Source: Volvox africanus
Lineage: Eukaryota > Chlorophyta > Chlorophyceae > Chlamydomonadales > Volvocaceae
Assembly (NCBI GenBank): GCA_030268105.1
Contig: BSDZ01000103.1
Location: forward strand, 1,678,501 to 1,742,500
Length of the DNA stretch: 64,000 nucleotides
Reading direction: 5' to 3'
Within the stretch, counting starts at the first letter, position 1; the number at the start of each line of letters is the position of its first letter. The notes beneath the pieces are model-generated. The model saw only the letters and a list, made by a program, of their open reading frames with translations, had not been told where the DNA came from and did not search any database. Below, piece by piece: positions 46,225-56,628 of this stretch. Both the position numbers and the translations under genes were made by a program.

Positions 46225-46641
46225 TGTTGTATATGGTACCCACGAAGGGTGGTATCAAAAGATACCGGTTGTGGTGCCAGAGTCCGATTAAGTAGAATCG
46301 CCGACCAGGTCGTACTTGAGAGGCCATAAGGCATCGAACCAGGCGTGACCTTCAGAAGTCACCACTACAACCGGAGGATCAGTGAACCAGGAACCAGGTG
46401 TTCCACCATTTAACATTCAGGCGGTAAATGGCCCAGTCCATACAGGTCGTGGACTAACCGACAGGTTCGGATGATTCGGGAAAGTGGTTAGTAACGTCAA
46501 TGGTGCGGGATCCAGAAATCGAATAACAGATGGGAACACGTAACAATTAAACTGACAATTATTTGGAATTATCAATGATAAAATGAATTATTATTATTAT
46601 TATCTCTTAATGATTTACAGCAAAGCATTAAGGATACAACA
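46225..46641. mobile_element. LTR-like insertion (solo LTR candidate), 417 b
   Basis: Starts TGTTGTAT and ends ATACAACA: an 8-b perfect terminal inverted repeat of the TG..CA type typical of LTRs. It is absent from the otherwise matching right arm. Flanks CTCAC / CTTAT agree at 3 of 5 positions, and both differences are C-to-T, so a target-site duplication is only tentative. No coding capacity. Confidence 0.6.
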
Positions 46642-46879
46642 CTTATATACATCAACGAAGGTAAAATCGATGCATTTCTGTCCTACTTCCATCCTAAATA
46701 AATGCACCTAAATAAATCCACCGAGAGTGAAACTATCTGTCGCTCAATTGTCTTTGTATACGTTTTCTTCATGCCAAGCGAGTTGTAATTTGCTTGTTTT
46801 CATTTCCCTCATAGCACACCTACACTGCTTATCATATCATCGACCTTGCAACCTGCCTGCTGTCGGTAGCTAGTTGTCC

Positions 46880-47520
46880 ATGGCGGCGGCCCAAGTAGTG
46901 ATGGAGCCAACGCAACCTCCGGTGGTAGGTTGCCTCTTTTTTGAGTCAATTCATGGGAGCACTACAACTCCTGCCTGCTTATGGCTTATCAACACACGCC
47001 ACCACTGGCATGCATAGCATGAATGAACACGCCGATGCCGCCCAGCCGCTCGCTGATAAACTTGATTTGTTACCCTGAATAATGCTTGCAAATTTTTTGG
47101 CGACGAATCAGCAGGTGAACAAGACCAATAGGTTGGATAGTTTAAAAGCTCGAATGGTGAGTTATGGGTTCCCACCGTCCCATCCTGTCCCGTCCCGTCC
47201 CACCCGTCACAAACCATCCAACTGTCGCATCCCGTCACACCCGTCCCATCAAGTCCCACCCGTCCCACCCGTTCCATCCATCCCGCCCATCCTGTCCCGT
47301 CATCCTACGTTTTCCATTTCTTTGTTGCTCATCATCAGTTGATCCCTACAAATGCAGCTGATGCATGAGGTCAAATATAACAAGATGGTCTTCCAAGTCC
47401 AAGTGCTAATCGGCGTACAAATAGTGTACTGGCAGCCGTCTGGGTTGCCGCTAGCAGCCTGCCGACATCACACTTGCCACGGCCTATAAGGCCGCTCTGA
47501 CTGCATTCGGCCTTATCATC
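46880..47520 (+). pseudogene. Dead copy of the small inverted-repeat gene
   Basis: Matches the intact minus-strand copy at 47698-48329. Exon 1 (46880-46924, MAAAQVVMEPTQPPV) and its GTAGGT donor are kept. Exon 2 starts at 47046 but reads PLADKLDLLP then TGA at 47076-47078, where the other copy has a sense codon. Exon 3 (about 47365-47520) has an insertion after IGV and a lost base near AACRHH that break the frame. Confidence 0.72.
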
Positions 47521-47663
47521 GGTGAGAAGGTTCCTGTGTGTCTGTGTGAATAATCTAGAACATTTATATGCAAGGACGTATGTAAATTAATGTGCTGATG
47601 GATCTTTATCTTTACATCAACATAGACAGATAGGCCCGCGAGCATGTAATAGTGGATTGACAC

Positions 47664-47668
47664 TTACA
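47664..47668 (-). terminator. Putative TGTAA polyadenylation signal
   Basis: TGTAA on the minus strand 30 b past the stop of the intact inverted-repeat gene. Confidence 0.45.
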
Positions 47669-47697
47669 CATACACCCTTGCATACAAACGTGCTAGA

Positions 47698-48329
47698 TTA
47701 TTGACACATCTGCCCTGGGACCTTCTCGCCGATGATAAGGCTGAATGCAGTCAGAGCGGCCTTATAGGCCGCGGCAAGTGTGATGTCAGCAGGGCTGCTA
47801 GCGGAGGCAACCCAAACGGCTGCCAGTACTTGCACACCGATTAGCACTTGGACTCCAAAGACCATCTTGTTATATTTGACCTCCTGCAACAGCTGCATTA
47901 GTAGGGATCAACCAACGACGAGCAACAAAGAAATGGTAAACATAGGACGATGGGACAGGATGGGTGGGACTTGATGGGACGGGTGCGACGGGATGGACGG
48001 CTGGATGGACGGGTGGACGGGACGGGACGGGATGGGACGGTGGGAACCCATAACTCACCATTCGTTCTTTAAAACTGTCCAACCTATCGGCCTTGTTCAC
48101 CTGCTGATCCGTCGCCAAAAAAATCGTCAGCATTATTGAGGGCACCAAATCAAGTTTATCAGCGAGCGGCTGGGCGGCGTCGGCGCGTTCATTATGCATG
48201 CTGGCGGTGGCGTGTGTTGATAAGCCATAAGCAGGCAGGATTTGTAGTGCTCCCATGAATTGACTCAAAAAAGAGGCAACCTACCGCCAGAGGTTGCGTT
48301 GGCTCCATCACTACTTGGGCCGCCGCCAT
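47698..48329 (-). CDS. Small membrane protein in the right arm, 3 exons, 113 aa
   Basis: Exons 48329-48285 (MAAAQVVMEPTQPLA), 48169-48059 (PLADKLDLVPSIMLTIFLATD..DSFKERM) and 47883-47698 total 342 b with phase 0 at both junctions. Donors are GTAGGT and GTGAGT. The last exon carries a hydrophobic segment VQVLIGVQVLAAVWVAS, then an amphipathic AYKAALTAFSLIIGEK; the other hydrophobic stretch is SIMLTIFL. The exon 2 acceptor (GCCCAG) was chosen because it is the one that keeps phase. The layout (basic helix followed by one or two membrane segments) is faintly like small SLATT-type proteins, but no family can be assigned. The inverted partner at 46880 is broken. Confidence 0.6.
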
Positions 48330-48625
48330 GGACAACTAGCTACCGACAGCAGGCAGGTTGCAAGGTCGATGATATGATAAGCAGTGTAGGTGTGCTATAA
48401 GGGAAATGAAAACAAGCAAATTACAACTCGCTTGGCATGAAGAAAACGTATACAAAGACAATTGAGCGACAGATAGTTTCACTCTCGGTGGATTTATTTA
48501 GGATCGGAACGAAGTAGGACAGAAATGCATCGATTTTACCTTCGTTGATGTATGCGCGACACCATATTAATAGTTCCTTGGAAACGTCGTATAAAGTTCT
48601 GCATGCATGGGGCCTATATCATGCA

Positions 48626-49816
48626 TGCATGCATGCCAAATTGGGCGATTTTGTACAATTCATGATAAATTACATCCGCCACCAAGCTTCAGTCGCTTGC
48701 CTGTTTCCGAGATCAGCCACCGCAGTATGGTTAAGCTCGCATCATATAATGCATCCGTGCGTGTATATGCATGCCAGGCGGGTGTATGTATGAAGCCACC
48801 ATGCATTTCAGGCCTGCCTGTCTGGCATCGCGGTGTGAGGCATGGATGTGAGGCATGCACACAGCAAGTAAGGTCACGAATAAGGCAACGTCAGCTTAAT
48901 TTTAAGTAGGAGGGGACTCGATGCATGTATTATTACTCACCAGCAGCACCCGCAACGTGCACTCGGGTAACAAAGAAAACAATTGTGGATGCATGTTTCG
49001 TTCCTTTCGCGACGACCCATGGGTCTACCTGCCTCATCACCTGGCCATAGGTAGACAGATAATAAACCCATGGATATTTATCATTAGGAATGAGTCGAAT
49101 GAAGCAAGGTCACGCACCGCAGGTCGGTCATAACGCAGCATCAGGGTAGGCAGAAAGCGCTGGTTGGCGCGCATATATGCCGTGGCAATTAGTGTTCCTA
49201 GAGAGGCACACGCTAGCTACCTGCGCGATTGTTACATGATACGTTCGTCCCAAAGATAGAGCTTTTATATTGGCAAGTGTATAGCTGACACAACCATCAG
49301 TCGCGAGCTACGGTACAGGCCCGCAGGGGTGGGGTACCTGACTTGCTTACATTCATATGGGTCGGTCAAACCCTATGGCATCAAGCTCCAAAAACAGCGT
49401 ATCAACGTTCATTAACAAGGTAGCAAATAGATAAGATAGGATTTATGAGGATAAGAGTCGCTCCCTCCCGCTCGGCTGTACGTTACGTGTGCAATATTGA
49501 TTAGTCCGCACGCTCCAATCAATATCCCGCATACATGTAACCTAGCTCCTTCATTCATTGCTTAGTAAGCTTTCCCTATAGATATCTAGCTAACTGACAA
49601 TCTGCGTGAACATCAGCAGCAGCAGCAGCAGCAGCACCTCTTTTGTCATCCACGCACCACCACCAGCATGCATAGCAGCAGGCAGGAACGCGATTCAACA
49701 CCTTAAACAACAACTCCATATCTACCGGCCAAGCCGTATTCACACACGCACGTTCTAAGTATTTCCCCCATCGCCTGCTGTTGCGCTGCCTAGCTAGTGC
49801 CCGCGGGCAGTTGTCC
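48626..49816. other. Intergenic region, no gene seen
   Basis: GCATGCATGC-rich sequence near 48600-48640 and a CAG microsatellite at 49616-49635. No supported exon. Confidence 0.4.
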
Positions 49817-50671
49817 TCACGGGAGGATGCGGACGTACGGCTGCGTCTCAGCGTGCACGAGCCGGTAGCCCCCAAAGTAGTCATCTCCACGGCTACGGAA
49901 TGCGAATGGTAATGGAGGCGCTCCTCGCCCCACATCTTAATCCGCTGGTCAGAACAGTAGTCATAGACATCGGCTCTGACGTTCATGCAGTCGAAAGTAG
50001 TGTGTTGCCCGAATGCTCGAATGTCGTCGTCCAACTTGACGGCAGGGTGAATGGTGGTCTTGATGCGATGGGGACGGAGGCGTTCAACCGCAGGCGGGTT
50101 GGGACCAGAAGCCACCACGACGCGCCATCGCCTGTTGAGGCCGATCAACGCAGCCAGTAATGCTGAAACTGATGAGGAAGCAATAATGTAGATGCAAGAC
50201 TTTGCCCATAGCGAGGGGCATACGAGAAGAACTCGCATGTGTGTGTGTCTTTGTGTAAAGAGAGAGATAGAGCGAGAGAGGAAGGGGGGTCGCGAGGAGG
50301 GCCGTGCCTGTGTGTATGGCTCTTCAATTCCCCTACTGAGGACGAGTCCGCACCAAAATAACTAAGAAAATAGTGCATGCCATGCTGCCCAGGAGTTCCT
50401 GGTTTGGCAGCGTTTGGGTCAGTGTCGTATCCCTGTAACAATCAGCAACACCCAAATCACCCAAATCACCCAAATCACCCAAATCACCCAAATCATATGA
50501 ATATGGTAATATTACCTGAAACAACTCGTCATAATAATCACATATATGATCCACCTGGGGCGAACAGGAACGCGTGCATTCACACATCTTATCGGGGGAA
50601 CGCACTCGTCTCGTCACCGTGCATTTGATGTCCCATGCATCGGGCGACCCAGGGGTCATCGCCGCCATCAC
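49817..50671 (-). CDS. Unknown protein, 3 exons, with apparent frameshift
   Basis: Exons 50671-50516 (MMAAMTPGSPDAWD..CDYYDELFQ), 50432-50354 (GYDTDPNAAKPGTPGQHG) and 50168 onward (VSALLAALIGLNRRW) are in phase. The third exon stays open to 49576 in its own frame. But between about 49905 and 49915 the protein-like reading jumps by +2 to SRGDDYFGGYRLVHAETQPY and a stop at 49817. Either one base is missing or extra near there, or a splice was missed. A short hydrophobic stretch (SALLAALIGL) may be a membrane anchor. Cys and acidic residues are frequent. Family not recognised. The start is the first ATG of an open stretch and could be an internal Met. Confidence 0.45.
50448..50494. repeat. CACCCAAAT tandem repeat
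   Basis: Five perfect 9-b units inside the intron 50433-50515. Confidence 0.9.
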
Positions 50672-50946
50672 TGGCCGCCGTCACTTAGAACGTATTCAGG
50701 ATACTTTTGAGGCATCAACTCCAAAAACATAAAAACTTTGGTTCAGCTCCAAGCGTGCGAGTTCACATCTTCACAAGGATGTGCACTCGCTCTCTCACTC
50801 GCACTCGCTCTACTATTGGCAGGAAATAATGGTGGAAATATTAAGGTGGTTGTAATTTCAAGGAAATAGATCATACATAACCTCAACGTAATAACTCTGC
50901 AAGGAATGTCATGTAACTTGGGAGAAGTAAACAGAAAAAGTGTTTT

Positions 50947-51087
50947 TCATTGACCGCGAAGGTTGAGATCCTCGACTCTGGCCTCGACATCGTCGCCACG
51001 TGGTACAGCACCGCCGCCGCCCTCGACGTCGACGTCGTCGTCATCGTCAAATAATGTAAATAGCTCATACGAGCACTCAAACGCCAT
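50947..51087 (-). CDS. Possible 46-aa acidic peptide or exon
   Basis: ATG at 51087, stop TGA at 50947-50949. Reads MAFECSYELFTLFDDDDD, then a Glu/Gly stretch and ARVEDLNLRGQ. It could be a small protein or the last exon of a longer minus-strand gene. Supported only by its reading frame and composition. Confidence 0.22.
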   Translation of the reverse strand: MAFECSYELFTLFDDDDDVDVEGGGGAVPRGDDVEARVEDLNLRGQ

Positions 51088-51579
51088 AGGCTTTGAAATC
51101 CATCACTGTCACTGACCTTAACTTTATTCACCCCTTAATACGCACATGTACACACTAGCGTATGTTTCAAATTTCAACTCTAAACCGTCAACAGTCAACA
51201 CTCAAGGGCACGTCGAAATCCGCAGCCAGCTTTCACCACTCATACTTCTTGACGGCCGTACGTTGACGGCCCATCAAACACCGGCCCGCCCGGCCTGGCC
51301 TCCTCGGCGTCGCCTGCAAAAGATATATAAAACCGTCTTCTGTGGATGTCCAAATTATCAACTTTCTTTCCCAATCTCATTCCAACTCAAATTTGTAAAA
51401 AAATTTGCTTGAGCAAAAAGCAACGTAAGAGTTACTTAAACATTTTTTGACTTTTTTGTTGAAATCCAAACAAACAGTATTTTCACTCGTAAACCGTTCG
51501 TTTGATCAATTCGCTCACTCGCTTAGTTAGGTGGTTAAAAGTCGTTCACTCAGATCGTCGAGCGGGCACCCTCATCGAT

Positions 51580-54500
51580 ATGGGCCACCACGTCGTCAGC
51601 TATCGCATCGCGGTGACGGTTGCCCTTGTGGCAGGTACGTTTCCCTCACCGAACCGAATCGTTATTAGTTGAAATATTACCGTTGGGTCATTGCTTTTGT
51701 TCCCCTGAGATTGATGCCGATGCAAAGGGGGCGATGGTGTGTGTTTATGTGTTTATGTGTATGTGTATGAATGTATGTGTAAGGTTCACCTCCGCATCAT
51801 CTGATGCTATAATTCTTTCCCAAAGTAGGCCTCCCCCTCCCCTTCCCACACCGCTGATCCCTCCTCCATTATCTCAATACACAGGCATGGTCATGTTGAC
51901 TTTTGGTCAACAACCGTCCACTGGCTTTCCCGCCAATGCTGCCATCGCACCTTTCCCTGCGGGCGCCGCCACTGGCCAGTTCCCTGCCGCCGGCATGCCC
52001 GGCAAATCCGCAGCCGGCGCGATACCTAACTACGCCGCCGGCGCCATCGGACCCACCGCAATGCCCGCCGTCGTACCTGCCACCATGCCCGTACCGACTG
52101 CCGGCGCCGCCTCCGCTCCCGTCTTGCCCGGCGGCGCCGCCATGTCTGCCGCCATGCCCGCCGCCATGCCCGCCGCCATGCCCGCCGCCATGCCTGCCGT
52201 TGGTGTTCAGAGACCAGGGATGATGGCGACACCGACCTTCATGCCCGCCACCGCTGGCACCATACCGTCGATAATGTCGGCTGCCGTACCCGCTGGCGCC
52301 ACGCCAGCTTCCACTGCTGGCATCGCCGGCGGCGGTGGCATGCGTTACGCAGTCCCTGGCGCCATGTCCACCGCCATGCCTGCCGCAGGGGGTATTCCCT
52401 CCGCTGTGCCCGTCGGTGGTGCCGTACCCGCCGCCATGCCAGCTTCCGCCGCCAGTGCCGTACCCAGTGCTTGGCCAGGCCGAATCCCAGCCGCCATGCC
52501 CATGCCGATCCCCGGTGCGGGCGGTCCCATGGGTCCCGGCTCCGGCCCCATCACGAGCACTCCATTCCCGCAACAGCCGCCTTTCACCCCGGGTTCCGGA
52601 GCTGGTTCCGGAGCTGGTTCCGGAGCTGGTTCCGGAGCTGGTTCCGATCCCTCTGATGAAGACAGCTCCACCATGGTGAGATACGCGAGTGATGTATAAA
52701 AATAAAAATACCAATTTTAATAATAGATAAAATACCAGAATGCCAATTCATCGTAATACAGAGGAAGAAGGGGAATTCGGGGGATGGGAAATTTAAGAGG
52801 AATTTTGATATATGTTATATCGATCAATCGATTGATATGTGTTGATATATGAGGGCGAAGGGGTTACCGGTAATAGAATACATATATATCCAGGCGCTAC
52901 GTTTTTGTCCACCCTCTTCCCCGCAAAAACACATACACAAGGACACAGCATACACCACCCATCATTTGGGCGGTGGTGTTTCTTCGTACCCACAACCCAC
53001 CCTTCGTACCCACAACGGAGACACACAGACACGCATCATATGAATACCATGCCGTACAGGTGGCTCCCGATGCGCCCTCCCTGGACACCCGTATGTCCAC
53101 CTGCACTGACGTGGCGCCCGGTACCCGCCACACATGCGATCAGCAGGTCGACTAAAACCCTGTGAAGAGGGGGGGAGGGGAAGTGAGGGGGGGGGGGGAA
53201 AGTGAGGGGACAGGGGAAGTGAGGGGGGGTAGAAGTGAGGGGGGGTGTTAAGTATGTGTGTATATGAGCGAGAGGGAGAGAGAGGGCGGGATAGTTGTTT
53301 GGTTTGATGATTCCCGATATAAAATGTATGAAATGTATGAATTATTTCTACGGCAGAGAAGGGGGTTGAACGGAGGGAAAACATGAAATGGAACCCAATC
53401 ATATGTACCCCCTTCTTGGTTGGTTCTCCTGCATGTCTCCAGCCCCCCTCATGTCCCCCCGTCCCCCCCCCCACACACAGCGCCTGTTCGGGAAATGCGA
53501 CGCCGAGTACATGGTGCGGTGAGCTCAAAATCGGCTCATAAGGCCCTTAGTTCTGCGTACAGATGGCTGACTTACAGTCCGTGGTTCGGTTGTTGGTAGG
53601 AATCTTTGCGTGTGTTGGGCGGGGTACGGGACTGGAAAAGCCGTATTTATCACGTTCACCATAATTCCAAAAATCCAAAAACAAGGAGTTGCGGGATTGT
53701 TAAGATTTCCCGGGAAGCCTGGTATGTATGTAGCCTGTTACGTGCGGCGTGTTAATTACGGCCGGACGGTACGGTCGTACGGGAAATACTTCCGAGGGAT
53801 AGCACAAAATCAGCATTCCCTAACTCAATAAACAATCGAGATATTAATTCCATTTACTTAAAACCCTAAAACCTTAACCCTAAAACGACAATATCGTAAA
53901 TATGTTCAATTTGTCATGTCGTGCAAACATTTGCAGGTATATGTACTGCGCCAAGACTTGCGGCCGTCAGCCCTGCAAGATGTGTGATGATGTTCCTCCT
54001 ACTGCCGAGTATAACTGCACACAACAGGTGGTGGAGAGAAGGGGGGCGGCTGCTTCATACCGAAAAGCGGGTGGAGGAGGTAGCGGTGGTCACAACGGTG
54101 GTGGTGTTTCCTTTTGCTGCAATATCAATTGCTGCTGCTGCTGTTGCAAGTACCAACAAGTGACAACCGGAATTATTTGGGGGACGTTGGACTGTATCCA
54201 TACTTAGTGCTGCAAGTCGTACAGCGTCTGCATTCGTTGAACTTGGAACTACACACACATCTATTTTTTAATTATGTGATTATAGCATCTATGTTTGTAT
54301 TGATATCATTATATTATTTCTGTAGGTGGCTGGCAGTGAAATTTACTCCACCAGCCCTCTCTTGTCCCAGCTTGCTGGGATCACGCACGCAGACTGCTGC
54401 GCCCCCATCACGCGCATTCCCAAGTGAATTTAAGCCCCTGCTTTCGACCTCTAAGAAAATGCCATCCCACCACCGCGACCCTTTCCATCCCATCGTCCAC

Positions 54501-55360
54501 CAACACGCAGGCAGCGTTTGGCAAGTGCAATGAGCAATGGATGGCCTCGGTAGGTGGTGGCGATGGTGCTGCGTGTGTATGTGTATGTGCATGTGTATGT
54601 GTGTATGTGTATGTTGTGTATGTGCATGTGCATGTGTATGTGTGTATGTGTGTATGTGTCGCTTTTGACGTCGACGATTTCATTACAATAAATATACAAT
54701 AAAACATGATGCTAACATCATCAAAAGCGTTGTGCAAAATCCCAAAGAATGCTTTCTCCGGTATATACATATATACCTAATTTATTAACTAAAAAGACAT
54801 ATACGTATTATATATCCACGCTACAGCGTTTATTGCTATACTGTTCGTTTCGGAGCCGACGGCCCCCGCCTAACCCCCCTACTTGTGTACCCTTTGCGTC
54901 CACAAATAAGCGTGCGTTCGTTATAATACACACACAAAACACATTTAGGCGCTCGAAACGTATCTAATCTCGAGGCTCAATTCTTTAAACCTCATGAAAC
55001 CTCACCCGCCGTACATACACACACAACATACATACACACATCTATATGTACTCGCAGGGGGGCTACTGCGCTCGCAGCTGCGGACGGGCGCCATGTCCCC
55101 CGACCGCTGACGCCGTCCGCAACTACGCCATCGATTACTCGCGTTCTGGCGGCAAGGCCTCCCACGATGGCCTCAGCGGCTCCGACTTCTCCTCTCCTTC
55201 GGGGGAAGGCTCCTCCCCCTCCTCCTCGCCCTCCTCCTCGGACTCGGCGGCAAAGGGCGACTCCGCGAAGACGCAAAAGGACTCAGCGGGGGGCTCCAGG
55301 GATGGCGGGAAGGGAGGCAAGCAGGGCGAGGACTACATCGCCATGCCATCAAGGAAATGA
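51580..55360 (+). CDS. Secreted Pro/Ala/Met-rich protein with two ShKT domains, 7 exons, 467 aa
   Basis: Exons 51580-51634, 51885-52675, 53060-53146, 53481-53518, 53937-54027, 54511-54549, 55058-55360 total 1404 b with all phases consistent. The signal peptide is split by the first intron (IAVTVALVA, then GMVMLTFG). Residues 30-265 are low-complexity Pro/Ala with AAMPAAMPAAMPA runs and a four-fold GAGS repeat, like algal wall glycoproteins. Two ShKT domains follow, with cysteines 297/308/317/328/332/337 and 340/351/360/371/375/380. Spacing is identical (11-9-11-4-5), and each domain is cut by introns at the same two places. The C-terminus is Ser/Gly/Asp/Lys-rich. ShKT modules are common in extracellular proteins of volvocine algae as protein-binding domains; the name comes from a sea-anemone peptide, and nothing here suggests a toxin. 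A wall or matrix role is inferred. Confidence 0.88.
52592..52647. repeat. 12-bp coding repeat GGTTCCGGAGCT
   Basis: Four perfect copies encoding GSGA within exon 2 of the ShKT protein. Perfect identity points to recent expansion. Confidence 0.9.
53859..53886. repeat. Interstitial telomere-like repeat
   Basis: AAACCCTAAAACCTTAACCCTAAAAC in the 53519-53936 intron. Confidence 0.65.
54570..54660. repeat. (TGTATG)n microsatellite
   Basis: TGTATG/TGCATG array in the intron following the 39-b exon 54511-54549. Confidence 0.85.
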
Positions 55361-55571
55361 ACGGCTTGTGTTGCCCCCATCGCAGTGGTGCTGGAGCAGT
55401 CCTAGGCCGGGATCGCGAGAAGACGTGCGCTGCTCTCCTCTTCTTAGAGGGGGGAAAGGCTCGAAAGGTGTAACTCGTGTGGAGTTACGACAACCCCAAG
55501 CTGACTGGAAGGAGGGAAGCTTGCTGCAGGCACGACAGGGCTGGCTGTAGTCGGTTGCTTCATTACATTAG

Positions 55572-56184
55572 TTACGGGGAGCGGAGAAGGATGGCGTGTA
55601 TGCTGGTGACCTCTGAGGCGGCTTTCCGTGCGTATGTGGACAGAGCAGCAGCAGCCGCAGCAGCAGCCACAGCTGGACGTCTGGGGGAAGCGATGCGGCG
55701 GGTAGCGTACCTGCAGACGCGTCCGTCTGCCTGTCTGCCTTCCTGTCTGTCGGTGTTTGTGTCTGTCGATATGACGGTGTGTGTGTGTGTGCGTGTGTGT
55801 GTTTGTGTTTGCACGGCTGCCTTGTTTATGAAACTCTGTAACAAACCTGTTGAAAATGAAATCGGCGATATCGACCGGCAATCCCAGAAAGATGAGAAAG
55901 GCTTCCAACAGAAGAAAGAAATGGGAAATGACGAAACCCTGTAAAGCCCGGTGTGTCGTTGTGATGGCGTGTGGCGAGGCCGAAGGTACCGACTGTCCGC
56001 TCGGTTTTCCGTACATACACACATACACATATACAGCTTCATCCTAGCATTTTATGGCTTGTGAAGCTGGTTTTACGGTCAACCCATTAAGGCCCCAAAC
56101 ATCCAAACAAATATGTTTAGGTAGGTACACATTTCCTTACCGTACAAACCATAGTCTCATGCACATACGGTGTATTGATACCTC
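55572..56184 (-). CDS. C-terminal exons of an unknown membrane protein
   Basis: Three exons chain in phase: 56184-56141 (..INTPYVHETMVCT), 55938-55847 (GFVISHFFLLLEAFLIFLG..) and 55680-55572 (RPAV, nine Ala, STYARKAASEVTSIHAILLRSP, stop TAA). The middle exon is a strong transmembrane helix followed by PVDIADFIFN. The Ala run is coded by mixed GCN codons on a GCAGCAGCC microsatellite. Upstream exons, probably between 56185 and 56600, were not resolved; that stretch holds a 15-b tandem repeat. Stops of this gene and of the ShKT gene (+) face each other about 210 b apart. No family recognised. Confidence 0.5.
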
Positions 56185-56420
56185 CTGCTGCCTATCCCCC
56201 TGGCTTCCAGCACGTATGCGTTTTCCGCACACGCCCCTCCACAACATACCGTGACACTGAAACTGTAACGGTAACTGATAAGAACAGCCCGGCAGATTCT
56301 TGCGCCCCATCCCCTGCCTTTGCCCCACATCCCCTGTCCCCGCCCCTGTCCCTGCCTCTGCCCCCATGCCCTGCTGCACTCCCAGCCATTCCCTGCCACT
56401 GCCTATGCTAGCTATTCCAT

Positions 56421-56467
56421 GCCCCTGTCTCTCCCGCCCCTGTCTCTCCCGCCCCTGTCTCTCCCGG
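56421..56467. repeat. 15-bp tandem repeat CCCCTGTCTCTCCCG
   Basis: Three perfect copies just downstream (gene sense) of the Vma22-like gene's stop. Confidence 0.85.
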
Positions 56468-56628
56468 CCTTGCATCGCCAGCCCCGGCACGAGAACGAGC
56501 CCCATCCCCTGCTCCGTCCCCATCACATGCCCCCGCCCCCCATCCAAACCCAGCACCGGCACAACCACTACCAGCACCCGCTCAATACCGTGCGGTGAAA
56601 AGCGGCGGAATGAATCACAAGTGTGGGT

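Larger units (their letters stand above)
46143..47590 (+). repeat. Left arm of a large inverted repeat
   Basis: Sequence from 46143 (CATGATATAGGCCCCATGCA) to about 47590 matches the reverse complement of about 48625-47660 over most of its length. The match breaks only at the 417-b LTR-like insert (46225-46641) and at small indels. The spacer between the arms is about 70 b, so the whole forms an imperfect palindrome of about 2.5 kb. Confidence 0.88.
47660..48625 (-). repeat. Right arm of a large inverted repeat
   Basis: Inverted partner of 46143-47590. It lacks the 46225-46641 insert, so the insert came after duplication or was lost here. Arm ends are marked by the shared stretch AGTTCCTTGGAAAC near 48570-48590. 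Confidence 0.88.

Noticed and set aside
51869..52714. 281-aa minus-strand ORF, His/Gly/Trp-rich
   Set aside because: It is the antisense shadow of the Pro/Ala/Met-rich exon of the ShKT gene, which has signal peptide, splice sites and ShKT exons in phase.
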